DNA from: Saccoglossus kowalevskii
Taxonomy: Eukaryota; Hemichordata; Enteropneusta; Harrimaniidae
Direction of reading: 5' to 3'
DNA length: 35,593 nucleotides
Assembly: GCF_000003605.2 (NCBI RefSeq)
Contig: NW_003112965.1
Span: 320,333 to 355,925, forward strand
The position numbers were made by a program, and so were the translations under genes. Shown here piece by piece: positions 1 to 10,947 of this stretch. Below the pieces are notes generated by a model that was given only the letters and a program-made list of their open reading frames with translations, was not told the DNA's origin and did no database searches. Position 1 is the stretch's first letter; every line of letters starts with the position of its first letter.

Positions 1-1415
1 GCTGTATCATTAGTCTATTATTAGACCAATGTGACAGGAATTTCATAACCTTAAATTATGAATTGATGATGATATCTCAATTATTACAGATTCCTACATG
101 CAATATGGTGACTTGATGATGACTTAAGACTTTCATCATATGTTGCCAAAATAAATTTTTAACTATACCAATTTTATTAGAAATTCATGTCCAATAGAAA
201 CATATAATACATATTGTGATTATAGAAATACCTCAATCTGTAATTTACAGAAACGCAGACACTGCTAATTCAATGAAACATTCAATGATAAACTGCTTCA
301 AAGGGTATCATTTTCATGTTTTATTCATTTTTGTCAAAATTGTGAAAAGTATCTGGGATTTGCATAATAAATAAAGTTGCATTGTAGTCCATTTATCATA
401 ACATAGTTAACATAGAGCAAATATGATATTATATTAGAGTTTTCACTCAGTAGAGAATTATACCATGCAATGCAATGCAGCACTAGTTAATATGCTAATT
501 AGGTAATTAATATTCAAAAAATCATATTAAACAAGTCATCAGAGTAAAAAGTTGCTTTGAGCTGAAAGATGTTGACACAGTCAGATGAACATGTTTATAT
601 GATCTTCCATTGTTTGTGTACTGATGAAATTCAATAATGTTAAATCAATGTACTTTAATGATTTTTGTCACTATGGTTACAAGGATACAATGCATATTAT
701 TTGTTTCCAAATATAGTACATAGAATAGGAGTAAAGGCAGCTGATATTGCCTTGGAGCAGTCTATGTGACGGCTTGTCAGATATCTGAATGGATTAGTCA
801 TAATCTTTCTATCACAGTTGTTTCATTTTAGTAATTGCTTTTTGTGCCCTGCAGTCACAGTGTCTTGTGTATTCGTTGTGAAGTACACATATATTTGGCT
901 AGTCTTCGAAGATATATCCGTTAAATATTTCACGGAAGTTACTTTTATCTTATGATGTTCTAAAACAGTTATAAAGATTATTTTACAATCACTTTAATAT
1001 AATATAATTTATTACATCATATCACACAACTTGTATTCTCAGTATTTGTAATAAAACATGCATGTTCAGTCCAAAGGCAATCACGACAACTTTTCAACTA
1101 CAGCATGAACATGTTTTGATGGGAAAGACTTGTGAAAATACAAGGCGAAGAGGAAGTCTGCAAAAAAAGTTGAATTCATATCTGATATTGTGTATTAGTT
1201 GATAAAAAGTCTCACGCATTAATATTCAAGGATGAGAATCGTTCAGTCTTAAAGCAATTACATTTGTATTTGTCTGTGCATTCATATCTATTTACATTTA
1301 AAAATGCAAGTTTATATACTGTTAAAAATAGTATTTAGTATTAATCCTTTGAATGCTTTTTTTTTTTTTTCTATTACGTCTTTGTTAATTCTGTTCTCAA
1401 TGGACATAATGTTAT
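1..1415. other. AT-rich noncoding DNA
   Basis: No reading frame, RNA gene or clear repeat stands out. There is a 14-base T run near 1360. Intergenic or intronic status cannot be told. Confidence 0.6.
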
Positions 1416-1650
1416 ATTAGCTACAGCTAACTGTTGTGTGCCTGTGCATGCATCCATTTCTACCTGTATCTCAGACATGCCTAGACTGGTCACATTTTCA
1501 TTCACACATACATCATGCATCTTTGCATATATGCATGTCTATTCTTTTTGTGAGTTTCTAGAGCTACATGTTCATCTCCAGCATGCTGGAATCGATGTTC
1601 ACACTTCATATTTGGTCATACATCATATCGCACGAAATACAAAATAGGAA
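1416..1650 (+). mobile_element. Hairpin-headed dispersed repeat, diverged copy
   Basis: A short perfect palindrome (TTAGCT, 2-base loop, AGCTAA at 1417-1430) is followed by a body alignable by eye to the element starting at 4416. Shared stretches include acctgtatct-agacatgcct and cacacatacatcat. The stem sequence differs from the other copies although pairing is kept. The small open frame inside (about 69 codons) is repeat sequence without protein character. The right end is approximate. Confidence 0.55.
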
Positions 1651-3789
1651 ATACATTTTAATTTGTGGTATATAGATATATAGCTTTGATATTTGCCACC
1701 AAATCCATCAGCATAATTATAAGTACCAGGAACTAATAGATTCACTACATACTATATGAAAACATGATTTATTGAACTATCATTTTACTTGTTTCATGGT
1801 CCAATAACATTACCGGTAATTATTGTCAATGTTTCTGTAAACAGAATGGCAGGGTTACAATCATTACAGCAATTCAGTTCTATGCATATAAATATTGAGT
1901 GTGATTGAATTGCAATATTGGTATAGGTGCTGGTTGCTTTTAATATATACATCCCTTTTAACTACATCTGACCAATTACCAGTAATAAAAATTGCATTCA
2001 GGTCTGTGAGATCAACAACAGTATTAAATGTGAACTCTAATAGCTTAACAAACTATAGAGGAAAGCTACATGTCAGATGTCATTAATTTGATGTACACAG
2101 ACGACCAGAATTAAGTGATTGCATGGAGTCTTTATCTGTATTGAATTAATCTGATTAATAGCAGTGCAGACGTAAATTAGGTTAAAACAGTGAATACTAC
2201 AGAATTTCTAACCATATGCAATTGTCACTGTCTGTGTAATGTCAACATTGTGTTTAGCGTTATAAAGTTGTCACCTTATGTTCAATATGGATGTCAGGCA
2301 ACACATACAATATGTGGAATATATTACTTAGCTCTGTAACCTATGGTGCTGAGTACTACAATAATTTTTGTTTTGAATTTAATGTATTCTGTTGGCCCCT
2401 TGACCTCATTACCTGATTAAGAAACCATACAAATACATGTAGCTGCGAAGCATAAAACAAAATATCCCCAAAATTGTTAAGGTCACAATGTGAATGTCAT
2501 TGACAATCTGGAGAGTTCTGAGTGTAGGTACCGGTAATCCAAACCATCATTGTCTTTGTAAATTGAAACAGCTTACTGTCAGTAGTGTGAAGCCAAAGCT
2601 GCATTCTATATGCAAATTTATATCTACATGTATATCATGTACATACCCACTTTACAGATGCAACTTTGAACAATTCTGTTTTAATGTTTTTTGTGCCATT
2701 TGAAAAAAATAGTGAAATTTACATCCATGTGCATTGTACACTACTAACAGTATTCATGTCTCCGAAATATCTTTCCTGTATGATGCACTCAGATATCAAT
2801 TCTGGTATTTTCCAACTATATGCTTGAATCCAGACAATTTCTCATATTTACCCCATAAAATAATCTGACCTAACCTAAAATTACACTTTCACAGTACAAT
2901 TTAAAACTCTTCCTGTATTTAAGAGCCTAGCAGGATATATATATATTATCATTGACAGCAATATTTTATGTCATCGTATAGTGATGAATTATGACAGATA
3001 TCTGACCTACATTTGTATATCCTATGGGGCAGATGTGTTGGTAGGGATTGATTTATGACTACATGACATGCACTGTTAAAGCATAAGTGAAATTGGTAGA
3101 TCTATGGTCAAAATATTTCAATGATATATAAATGATGCAATTTTTGGTGTATGTGCGCTTCTATTGGAAATGTGTATCTAATATGCAATTATGGTATCAT
3201 GAAAGCCAATTATTGATTTTGCCCTGTGATGTTACTGTTAAAATGAGTGTAATCTACTCAACTTCATCAGTACTGGGTGAGATGAAATGTCGCGTAATTT
3301 ACCTTAAATTACCCGTAATGATATTGACAGCATCTCACCGGAAAATAGGTTTCCGTTAGTGCAGTACTTAACACAGTACAAGTATCCCTGGTTACATATG
3401 CCAACTAATGATCAGCTTATTTTTATGTATGACATTTACTATTAAATGTTGTGCACTTACTTCTATATAGAAGATTGTTATCCGTACAAGATTCCGGAAA
3501 TATTACATTGTTCAAGCCTATTTTCTCAATCAATTCTCAACCTCTCATTATAAGTTTCAAATTACGTACCGTTTTCCTGTAGCTTTTAAGTGATACTGTG
3601 TGCTACACTATTACACATGTACTCAGGAATAGAAATTGTTGTTAACCCATATTTGATTTTTTCACGTTACACCTTGTATTATGAAGTGAAGGAAATTAAA
3701 ATCAAAATATGTTTAGTTTATTAGAGCAAGGTTTTATATTAATAATTTGAAATTTTGCATTGTGACATTTATAGTATCTGATAATTTAA
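1651..3789. other. AT-rich noncoding DNA
   Basis: Only short chance frames are present, several opening with TTG or GTG rather than ATG. No repeat or RNA gene was recognised. Confidence 0.6.
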
Positions 3790-4010
3790 TATTACAGCTT
3801 CCTAACATTAGTGTGAAATAGATAAATTAATATGCTTCATCTCCTGTGCATACATGTAAGATAATGCATTATGGAAGAGATATTTCTATTGAATATATTA
3901 ATGGAACATATTCAGTAAATATGTAATTATTAAAGGCAGCCATAGTGATAAAACATGTTGAACATTTACCGATGATTCAGACATTCTCATGAAGTTACTA
4001 TAAAGCATGG
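3790..4010 (+). repeat. Dispersed repeat related to 10195-10420
   Basis: The stretch ttattaaaggcagccatagtg...gattcagacattctc...ttactataa has a clear counterpart near 10220-10300, and both regions carry taacattagtgtga (near 3805 here, near 10400 there). This copy runs directly into the 39-bp tandem array, so the array probably grew from sequence in this repeat. Boundaries are approximate. Confidence 0.45.
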
Positions 4011-4402
4011 TACTATAACAACCTTTACATCATCTGAATGCTTAGATATTACTATAACAACCTTTACATCATCTGAATGCTTAGATATTACAATAACAAC
4101 CTTTACATCATCTAAATGCTTAGATATTACTATATCAACCTTTACATCATCTGAATGCTTAAATATTACTATAACAACCTTTACATCATCTGAATGCTTA
4201 GATATTACTATAACAACCTTTACATCATCTGAATGCTTAGGTATTACTATAACAACCTTTACATCATTTAAATGCTTAGATATTACAATAACAACCTTTA
4301 CATCATCTGAATGCTTAGATATTACTATAACAACCTTTACATCATCTGAATGCTTAGATATTACTATAATAACAACCTTTACATCATCTGAATGCTTAGA
4401 TA
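4011..4402 (+). repeat. 39-bp minisatellite, about 10 copies
   Basis: The unit is tactataacaacctttacat followed by catctgaatgcttagatat, repeated head to tail with exact 39-bp spacing (for example acctttacat at 4021 and 4060). Copies differ by one to three substitutions; the last has a 3-base insertion (ataataaca). Stops occur in the frames, so it is not a coding repeat. Confidence 0.93.
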
Positions 4403-4415
4403 ATTTTGTCTCAGT

Positions 4416-5240
4416 TTATTAGTCCCCGTTTGGACACAGTCCGAAAACGGGGACTTATGTTTTGACCTCTGTGCTTCTGTGCGTGTGTGCGTGTTTTCGG
4501 ACCTGTATCTTAGAAATGCCTGGATCTATCACAATCAAACTTCACACATACATCATACATGCAATTATACATATGCACATCAATTTGTTTCATGATCTGA
4601 TTCAAGATGGTCAAATGGCAGCCATTTTTGTACTGAAAAATCATCAAAATTTAGCATTTCTCGGCTGTTTACAGATGGATTTTGTTCAAACTTGGAATAT
4701 ACATTGAACATTATAGGACCTTGATGCACATAATTTGTTTTTCAGATAAGTTTCAATGAATGTGGTTCTAGTGCCATATCTCTTACTTGCTTTGACTGAT
4801 TATGTACAAATTTTAAATATTCATTATACATCATGTCATAGATATACAGATATATTGGTTTGAGGATCCTATTGAAAATGGCTGAATGGTGACCATTTTT
4901 GTGCTAAAAAAAGCATCAAATATCAAGCATTTCTGGCATTTATGGATGGATTTCGTTCAAACTTATAACATACATTAGATATTACAAGTTACTGATGCAC
5001 GTCATTTTATTTTTCAGATCGAATTCAAAATGGCTGACTGGCGGCCACTTTGTTTTAATGAATGGGCTTCTAGAGCCATATCTCTGACATTTTATATATT
5101 CGTTATATATCATGTTATACCGGTAGATATACATGTATTCAAAATGGCTGATTTTGTTTTAATTAATGCTGTTCCAAAGCAATATCTCTCAATGAGGCCA
5201 AGTTCCCGTTTGAAGATCAGATACAAATATCAATCATTTT
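4416..5240 (+). mobile_element. Hairpin-headed dispersed element, longest copy
   Basis: It starts with a strong stem-loop at 4421-4455. The body holds diverged internal repeats about 270 bp apart: a short IR-like motif (aaatggcagccattttt near 4612, aaaatggctgaatgg at 4876, aaaatggctgactggcggcc at 5027, aaaatggctgattttg at 5142), and the first two are followed by tttctggc...ggatgg-tt-gttcaaactt. Relatives lie at 1416, 14012 and 35506. Two frames of 70-81 codons inside resemble no known protein. The element type is not certain; a non-autonomous element with a terminal hairpin is the best description. Confidence 0.6.
4421..4455 (+). other. Terminal stem-loop of the dispersed element
   Basis: AGTCCCCGTTT (4421-4431) pairs perfectly with AAACGGGGACT (4445-4455). 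An inner GGAC/GTCC helix and a 3-base loop continue it. Read on the minus strand, the hairpin ends directly in CTAAT. Confidence 0.85.
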
Positions 5241-6688
5241 AATGTTAAACAATCATCATAATCATATTCCTGGTGTATAATAAATATTGCAAGTTTCTAA
5301 AGGTACATACTGACCTAATAAGATTGTATTTATTAATATATGTACATGTTTCATCTACACTTTTTATGGCATAAACACAGATCACATTTCAAGATCTTAA
5401 AAATGAAATGTACATCTGCCATCAAAAGCTACTGTCTATAAATGTTCAGAATGTGCTGTAGTTTAAAAATCAATTTCACTGGAAAACCTCATCTGTTTGC
5501 ATTTTACAATGTGAAAAATTCCCATAATGTTGATATGTTAGCCTATTAACCATACAATATTTAAAAAAATGTCAGCATAAAAATAGAGATAAGTAATTGA
5601 TTTCTTGAATTATGGTGAGAATGAGACAGCAGTCAGCATGATGCCTCTATAATGGCTGACTGTATTTTGCCCTAAAGTATGCATGGACATACAATAGCTG
5701 AAAATTATTCTGTGGCTGTTAATGTTACCGAGTGGGATATTCTATGATAGAACCAGTCATTCACAAGTCTTCTTGCTGTAGTTTTCAACAAGTATAATAA
5801 ATCTTCTTAACTGTCACATGCAACACATCAACATAAATAATTTTTTGACTGCTGATTAATTCATATTTCATATTTATGCGTTTCATGTATTTACAAATAA
5901 TGGTCCAGGTGTAATTTTACCATGGACATTATTTCAAATAATCCCATAAAGTACTATTACTTTCTAATCTCCGGTGAAGTAATACTCAATACTGTGTTTG
6001 CATTTGGCTATACAATAACATTAAACGTTTATTAATTTACGTTTATTGAATATTAATGTGTGTGGCACAATAATTATATTTTTCTATTAACATTCATTTG
6101 ATATTTTCATTTTTTATGTTGTGATACATTCACAATGAGAAAGTGAAAACAGGAAATAATTTGAGGTTATTACCCAGAATAGTATGAAGAAAGGCAATGT
6201 ATTGAAACTCATTACATTTTGTGATGGAGACGGATGTAATCATGTACTGCCTGAGTGCATATTTTACTCTATTTTCACAATTATAACATTTTTATGTGTT
6301 GAGAGTATGCAGTACACAAATTGTGTGATAGATGGTCTGCAATTACTCAAAGTTGTATTTGATGTTATCCTATATGCAAGTTACAAATCTTACAATATCC
6401 AATACAAAATTAAACATTAAAAATGAAAATCTTCTCTTTGGAAATTCCACTAATAAGTTAAGATGTAGATATCATGCAGAGTGCTGTGTATATAAGATAG
6501 CATAAGCACGGTGCAGTTCAGATATTGAATGATGCAAAGGCTGCAACCCTGAATGAATTGGTTTGTTTCCATTGTTCACATAACATTTTTACTTCAATGA
6601 TATCGCATTATGCACTGCATAATTAAATCATGAATATCAATAACTGCGTTTTGAATATGACAAGGTTTGAAAGCTAACCTCTGACATC
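5241..6688. other. AT-rich noncoding DNA
   Basis: No convincing gene or repeat. A 78-codon frame at 6184-6420 opens with a true ATG, but its composition is that of translated AT-rich DNA and it shows no domain. Confidence 0.55.
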
Positions 6689-6770
6689 AAATTTCTGGTA
6701 GACCAAGGAACAAATATTGGCCTTTGAGCTTAAAGTTGCGAGTTCTAACCCAATTGTGTCTAATAAGTAC
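6689..6770 (+). mobile_element. Decayed tRNA-derived SINE head
   Basis: An A-box-like TGGTAGACCAAGG begins at 6696 and a B-box-like AGTTCTAACCC at 6741. The 45-base spacing is that of internal promoters in tRNA genes. The T-loop portion GTTCTAACC matches G53-T-T-C-N-A-N-Y-C, but the T stem and acceptor no longer pair. The wording tttgagctt-aaagttgcgagttc resembles many tRNA-derived SINEs. It is not a functional tRNA gene. Confidence 0.5.
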
Positions 6771-7028
6771 CATAACTTTATTTTTCTGTAATATTTTTAA
6801 GTCTCAAGACTGTCACTGTCTACAAATCTTGATCAAAATTAGGAAACAAATTATGGGAGTTTAAAATTTGTAAATGTTGACAAAAGTTGTGTTAAGCTCA
6901 AAGGGTAAAAAAGTGGTGGTTACCTTGCCACTTTCTGTTTGATACGAGATATGTACACAACATGAGTGTACTGAGATGTGCTGAGCAACCACTGTCACCT
7001 TTCAAATACAAAGTATAAGAGGGACAGC

Positions 7029-7100
7029 TGGGTGATGGTGCAGTGGTTAGCGTGTTCAGTTTGCACCATGGAAGTTCTTGGTTTGATGCCTGTAACTGTC
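7029..7100 (+). mobile_element. tRNA-like (SINE) head with A and B boxes
   Basis: An A box (TGGTGCAGTGG at 7036-7046) and a B box (GGTTTGATGCC at 7080-7090) are 44 bases apart start to start, exactly as in a tRNA. The D stem can pair with wobbles (GTGC with GCGT). No convincing acceptor or anticodon stem is seen, so this is a tRNA-derived SINE or pseudogene rather than a working tRNA. It is the left end of the 47-bp array that follows. Confidence 0.6.
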
Positions 7101-8278
7101 TGTCGTCGTACACCAAGGAAGTTCTTGGTTTGATGCCTGTAACTGTCTGACATCTTACACCAAGGAAGTTCTGGGTCGATTCCCAGACCTGACTGTCACC
7201 TTACATCAGGGAAGTTCTGGGTTGATTCCCAGAGCTGACTGTTGCCTTACACCAGGGAAGTTCTGGTTTGATTCCCAGAGCTGACTCTCGCCTTACACCA
7301 GGGAAGTTCTGGGTTTGATTCCAAGAGCTGACTGTCACCTTACACCAAGGAGATTTCTGGGTTTGATTCCCAGAGCTGACTGTCGCCTTACACCAGGGAA
7401 GTTCTGGGTTTGATTCCAAGAGCTGACTGTCGCCTTACACCAAGGAGATTCTGGGTTTGATTCCAAGAGCTGACTGTCGCCTTACACCAAGGAGATTCTG
7501 GGTTTGATTCCCAGAGCTGACTGTCGCCTTACACCAGGGAAGTTCTGGGTTTGATTCCAAGAGTTGACTGTCGCCTTACACCAGGGAAGTTCTGGGTTTG
7601 ATTCCAAGAGCTGACTGTCGCCTTACACCAAGGAGATTTCTGGGTTTGATTCCAAGAGCTGACTGTCGCCTTACACCAAGGAGATTTCTGGGTTTGATTC
7701 CAAGAGCTGACTGTCGCCTTACACCAGGGAAGTTCTGGGTTTGATTCCAAGAGCTGACTGTCGCCTTACACCAAGGAGATTCTGGGTTTGATTCCAAGAG
7801 CTGACTGTCGCCTTACACCAAGGAGATTCTGGGTTTGATTCCAAGAGCTGACTGTCGCCTTACACCAAGGAGATTCTGGGTTTGATTCCAAGAGCTGACT
7901 GTCGTCTTACACCAAGAAGATTCTGGGTTTGATTCCAAGAGCTGACTGTCGCCTTACACCAAGGAGATTCTGGGTTTGATTCCCAGAGCTGACTGTCGCC
8001 TTACACCAGGGAAGTTCTGGGTTTGATTCCAAGAGTTGACTGTCGCCTTACACCAAGGAGATTCTGGGTTTGATTCCAAGAGCTGACTGTCGCCTTACAC
8101 CAAGGAGATTCTGGGTTTGATTCCAAGAGCTGACTGTCGCCTTACACCAAGGAGATTCTGGGTTTGATTCCGAGAGCTAACTGTCGCCTTACACCAAGGA
8201 GATTCTGAGTTTGATTCCAAGAGCTGACTGTCGCCTTACACCAAGGAGATTCTGGGTTTGATTACAAGAGCTAACTGC
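7062..8278 (+). repeat. 47-bp minisatellite of tRNA T-arm/B-box units, about 26 copies
   Basis: The unit reads ctgactgtcgccttacacca, then aggagattctgggtttgatt, then ccaagag. Each unit carries GGTTTGATTCC, one C-to-T change from the Pol III B box GGTTCGANTCC. In copies ending cccagag the sequence forms a perfect 5-bp stem CTGGG/CCCAG around the 7-base loop TTTGATT, which is a tRNA T-arm. Two block variants (agggaagtt or aggagatt; cccagag or ccaagag) are interspersed along the array. The first copies (7062-7250) are the most diverged. Minus-strand frames through the array give repetitive peptides and are not genes. Confidence 0.93.
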
Positions 8279-10194
8279 ATGTTCACTCAGTATATAGTAG
8301 AGTACAGCAATTAAAAATTATTTGACAAAACTGAATTATATGCACTCTTAAAATATATAATAAACTAATTATTTAGCGATTTTAATGAGGAATGGATTCT
8401 ACTAAAAATTCATCAATCAATGAGATTTATTGCAATACATGTATATCCCATCATTTATATTTATTTATTTTATTGACCTCATTATATCAGCAGCAACAGC
8501 AAGTTTCACCAAATATTCATCAGTACATGAAATAGGTTTTCTTCATTTTTTATGGATGAACTTAGCAACTGTACGATGTAAAATATTCCACATTACTCAT
8601 GGTATATGAAATAGGATTGAGATGTGCATCCTTGTGTTCTATGCCAACTAAACATAGATGCTAAAATGTTAATGAAAGGGGTTTCTGGAAACCATGGCAA
8701 CACATTCTTAACTACCAACACTGTATTTCTCTCACGCAATTTGTTATATTCAACAAATTGCCAAAATAGTACCTGCTATAATTTGCCAGTCTGCACTGAA
8801 TTTTGTTTATATATCTCGGTAATATTTTTCCCAGAAATTACCCTACATGTATGTAGAAAATACAAAGTATCAGTTTGCATAGGAACATCATGTAGCGAAT
8901 TTGTGCTGGAAAACGTCAACAGTTATAAAAATGAACTTGCCCCAGGCATATGAAAAATTATCATCTAGGTTTTGTATTTTTATTGAATAAGTATAACCAC
9001 CTATCAAAATCAGTTACTGTGACTTACTTTTGTTTCTGTTAATATTCATTTTTCAATTATCTGTATATCTATTGAAATAATTGACAGCAGCAATAAATAT
9101 AAGAACTTAATGATACCACCCTGTGCATTTTAAAGAAAATATTATCATATATATTCATCTCTCAAAAACATCAAGACAATCTGTTTTGTCAAAATTGAAT
9201 GAATTACACAAATCAAGTTGTAACGATGGTGTATAAATTTCAGATACATTCTTAATGGGACATACAAGCGGTAACTCTTCTCAGTCTTCACTATTACATG
9301 TAACTGACAAATCATTGTTACCTGTAGGTTTATTTTATTTTGTGCTAGAAAAAAAGAATGCCTATTACTCATATTTCAGTTTCAGTTTGTACAGTGTCTG
9401 TGTATTCAGCATGTTAAGTAAGGTTTTCAGTAATGCAAATTTTATGTGATTCTTTTAAAAGTGAAAGCTATACTGAACACACTTGTTCATGTATGTACAG
9501 GTTTTCAAAGACCACTACATTTCATCATGTGTATCATAATATTATTTACATTTTAATGAATTAAAACTCAACTCAAATACTAATAGGTAATTCTGAATAC
9601 CATGGTTGTTCCATTAAGCTGGCATCTTGAATAGAAGCGCATGTAGACCAATTTAAGGTGGCTCATTATTGTATAAACATAGAAGTCTTTGGAATTTGTT
9701 TTTATATGTTGCTAATAGATTGGTAATTGCTATATCCAAGGTCATATGTAAAAAAGTTAAGGTCACATTTTTTAGATAAGTGTGATATTAATTTAAGTGG
9801 ATTATAGAATTATTACATGCGTCTATGACAAAAAAACAAAAACATGGCTCATTCAATTAAGTAATTTTTTAGAAACTTTTGTTTAAACTCAAGACTTTTA
9901 AAAAAATAGATTTCATATTTTTGGTAGAATATGGAGGGATAGATTTTTTAAAATTAGGACAGTTTTAGTTGTTTGCTCATACATTTGTGATAAAATTAAA
10001 AAAAAAATATTTTATTTGTATTTTAAAAAGTGTACAAAATTAATACAAAAATTATTTGGTATAAAAAAGGCTTAATAAAAACTTATCTAAGATGTTTTCT
10101 GTCAGCTAAACTATTATTAATAGAGAAAATGTGCTAAATATTACGAGCAACCAATGCAGTTTGAAGTAATTGTTTTTATATATGTATTTTTCGA
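8279..10194. other. AT-rich noncoding DNA
   Basis: No gene recognised. A 109-codon frame at 8624-8953 opens with GTG and has nine cysteines but no signal peptide or domain. Positions 9750-10100 are low-complexity A/T with several runs of seven or more A. Confidence 0.55.
8688..8701 (+). promoter_or_regulatory. RFX X-box-like site
   Basis: GAAACCATGGCAAC matches the RFX consensus GTHNYYATRRNAAC at 13 of 14 positions. The nearby sequence gives no gene to assign it to. Confidence 0.25.
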
Positions 10195-10420
10195 GAATCA
10201 CAATTTATTCCAAGCATTTCCTTGTCATTATTAAGGTAGCAGCATTGGTAAAACAATATAATAATTGACCTGTGGTTCAGATACTCTATAAAACTTACTA
10301 TAACCAATCTACATATCAGCGTTTCATAACCCTGCACAATTACCAGAATATTCATGTCACTGAAAGTGTTTTCACAATAGTAAAATCTCTTTAATAGACT
10401 AACATTAGTGTGACATATGC
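10195..10420 (+). repeat. Dispersed repeat related to 3790-4010
   Basis: It aligns by eye with the sequence preceding the 39-bp minisatellite (ttattaaggtagcagcattgg, gtggttcagatactct, ttactataacc, taacattagtgtga). This copy contains no 39-bp array. Ends are approximate. Confidence 0.4.
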
Positions 10421-10789
10421 ATGCTACCATATTCATCAAAAACCTTAAATACCACTACAAAGCTGAACTTGCTAAAAGTGAAGATGAAGAACATTCACAA
10501 CAGAATGCACACAACAGAGACATTCTATATGCAACAGCCAAATCCTGTATAGATTGATTCAGAGACTAACTATAACAAATTCATACAAATAATGAGTAAT
10601 AAAAACACTTCATTAAACAAAGAAACCATGAAGTACATTGAACAGTGTAACAACATAAGAAATACATTACCGGCATAAATAAACCACATATGCCATATTC
10701 TTGCATATTGTAAATTGTCTTACTATTCACAGATAGTTTTATGACCGCTCAAATATGTGAAAACTTTATTAACTTGTTAACCAAAAATT
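10421..10789. other. AT-rich noncoding DNA
   Basis: Nothing recognised. Confidence 0.55.
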
Positions 10790-10947
10790 TTATTCTATTC
10801 TATTCTATTCTATTCTATTCTATTCTATTCTATTCTATTCTATTCTATTCTATTCTATTCTATTCTATTCTATTCTATTCTATTCTATTCTATTCTATTC
10901 TATTCTATCCTATCTATTCTATTCTTTTCTATTCTATTCTATTCTAT
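10790..10947 (+). repeat. (TATTC)n microsatellite
   Basis: About 31 pentanucleotide units. They are uninterrupted for roughly the first 120 bases, then broken by tatcc, tatct and tttt variants at the right end. The open frame through it is an artefact of the period. Confidence 0.97.

Noticed and set aside
4011-4402. CRISPR array
   Set aside because: Repeats are head-to-tail with no unique spacers, in an animal genome. The same applies to the arrays at 7062, 30737 and 31224.
4416-4460. Assignment of the hairpin elements to Helitrons
   Set aside because: The hairpin touches CTAAT on the minus strand, but the usual short spacer before CTRRT is missing, other copies lack the motif, and no opposite end was found.
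7029-7100. Functional tRNA gene
   Set aside because: A and B boxes are present, but the acceptor and anticodon stems do not pair convincingly.
7201-7797. Minus-strand proteins of 72-73 residues in the 47-bp array
   Set aside because: They are translations of a non-coding minisatellite. The same peptide pattern appears in shifted frames because the period is not a multiple of three.
8624-8953. 109-residue cysteine-rich secreted protein
   Set aside because: It begins with GTG, has no signal peptide and no regular cysteine spacing. The chance of such a frame in 35 kb is high.
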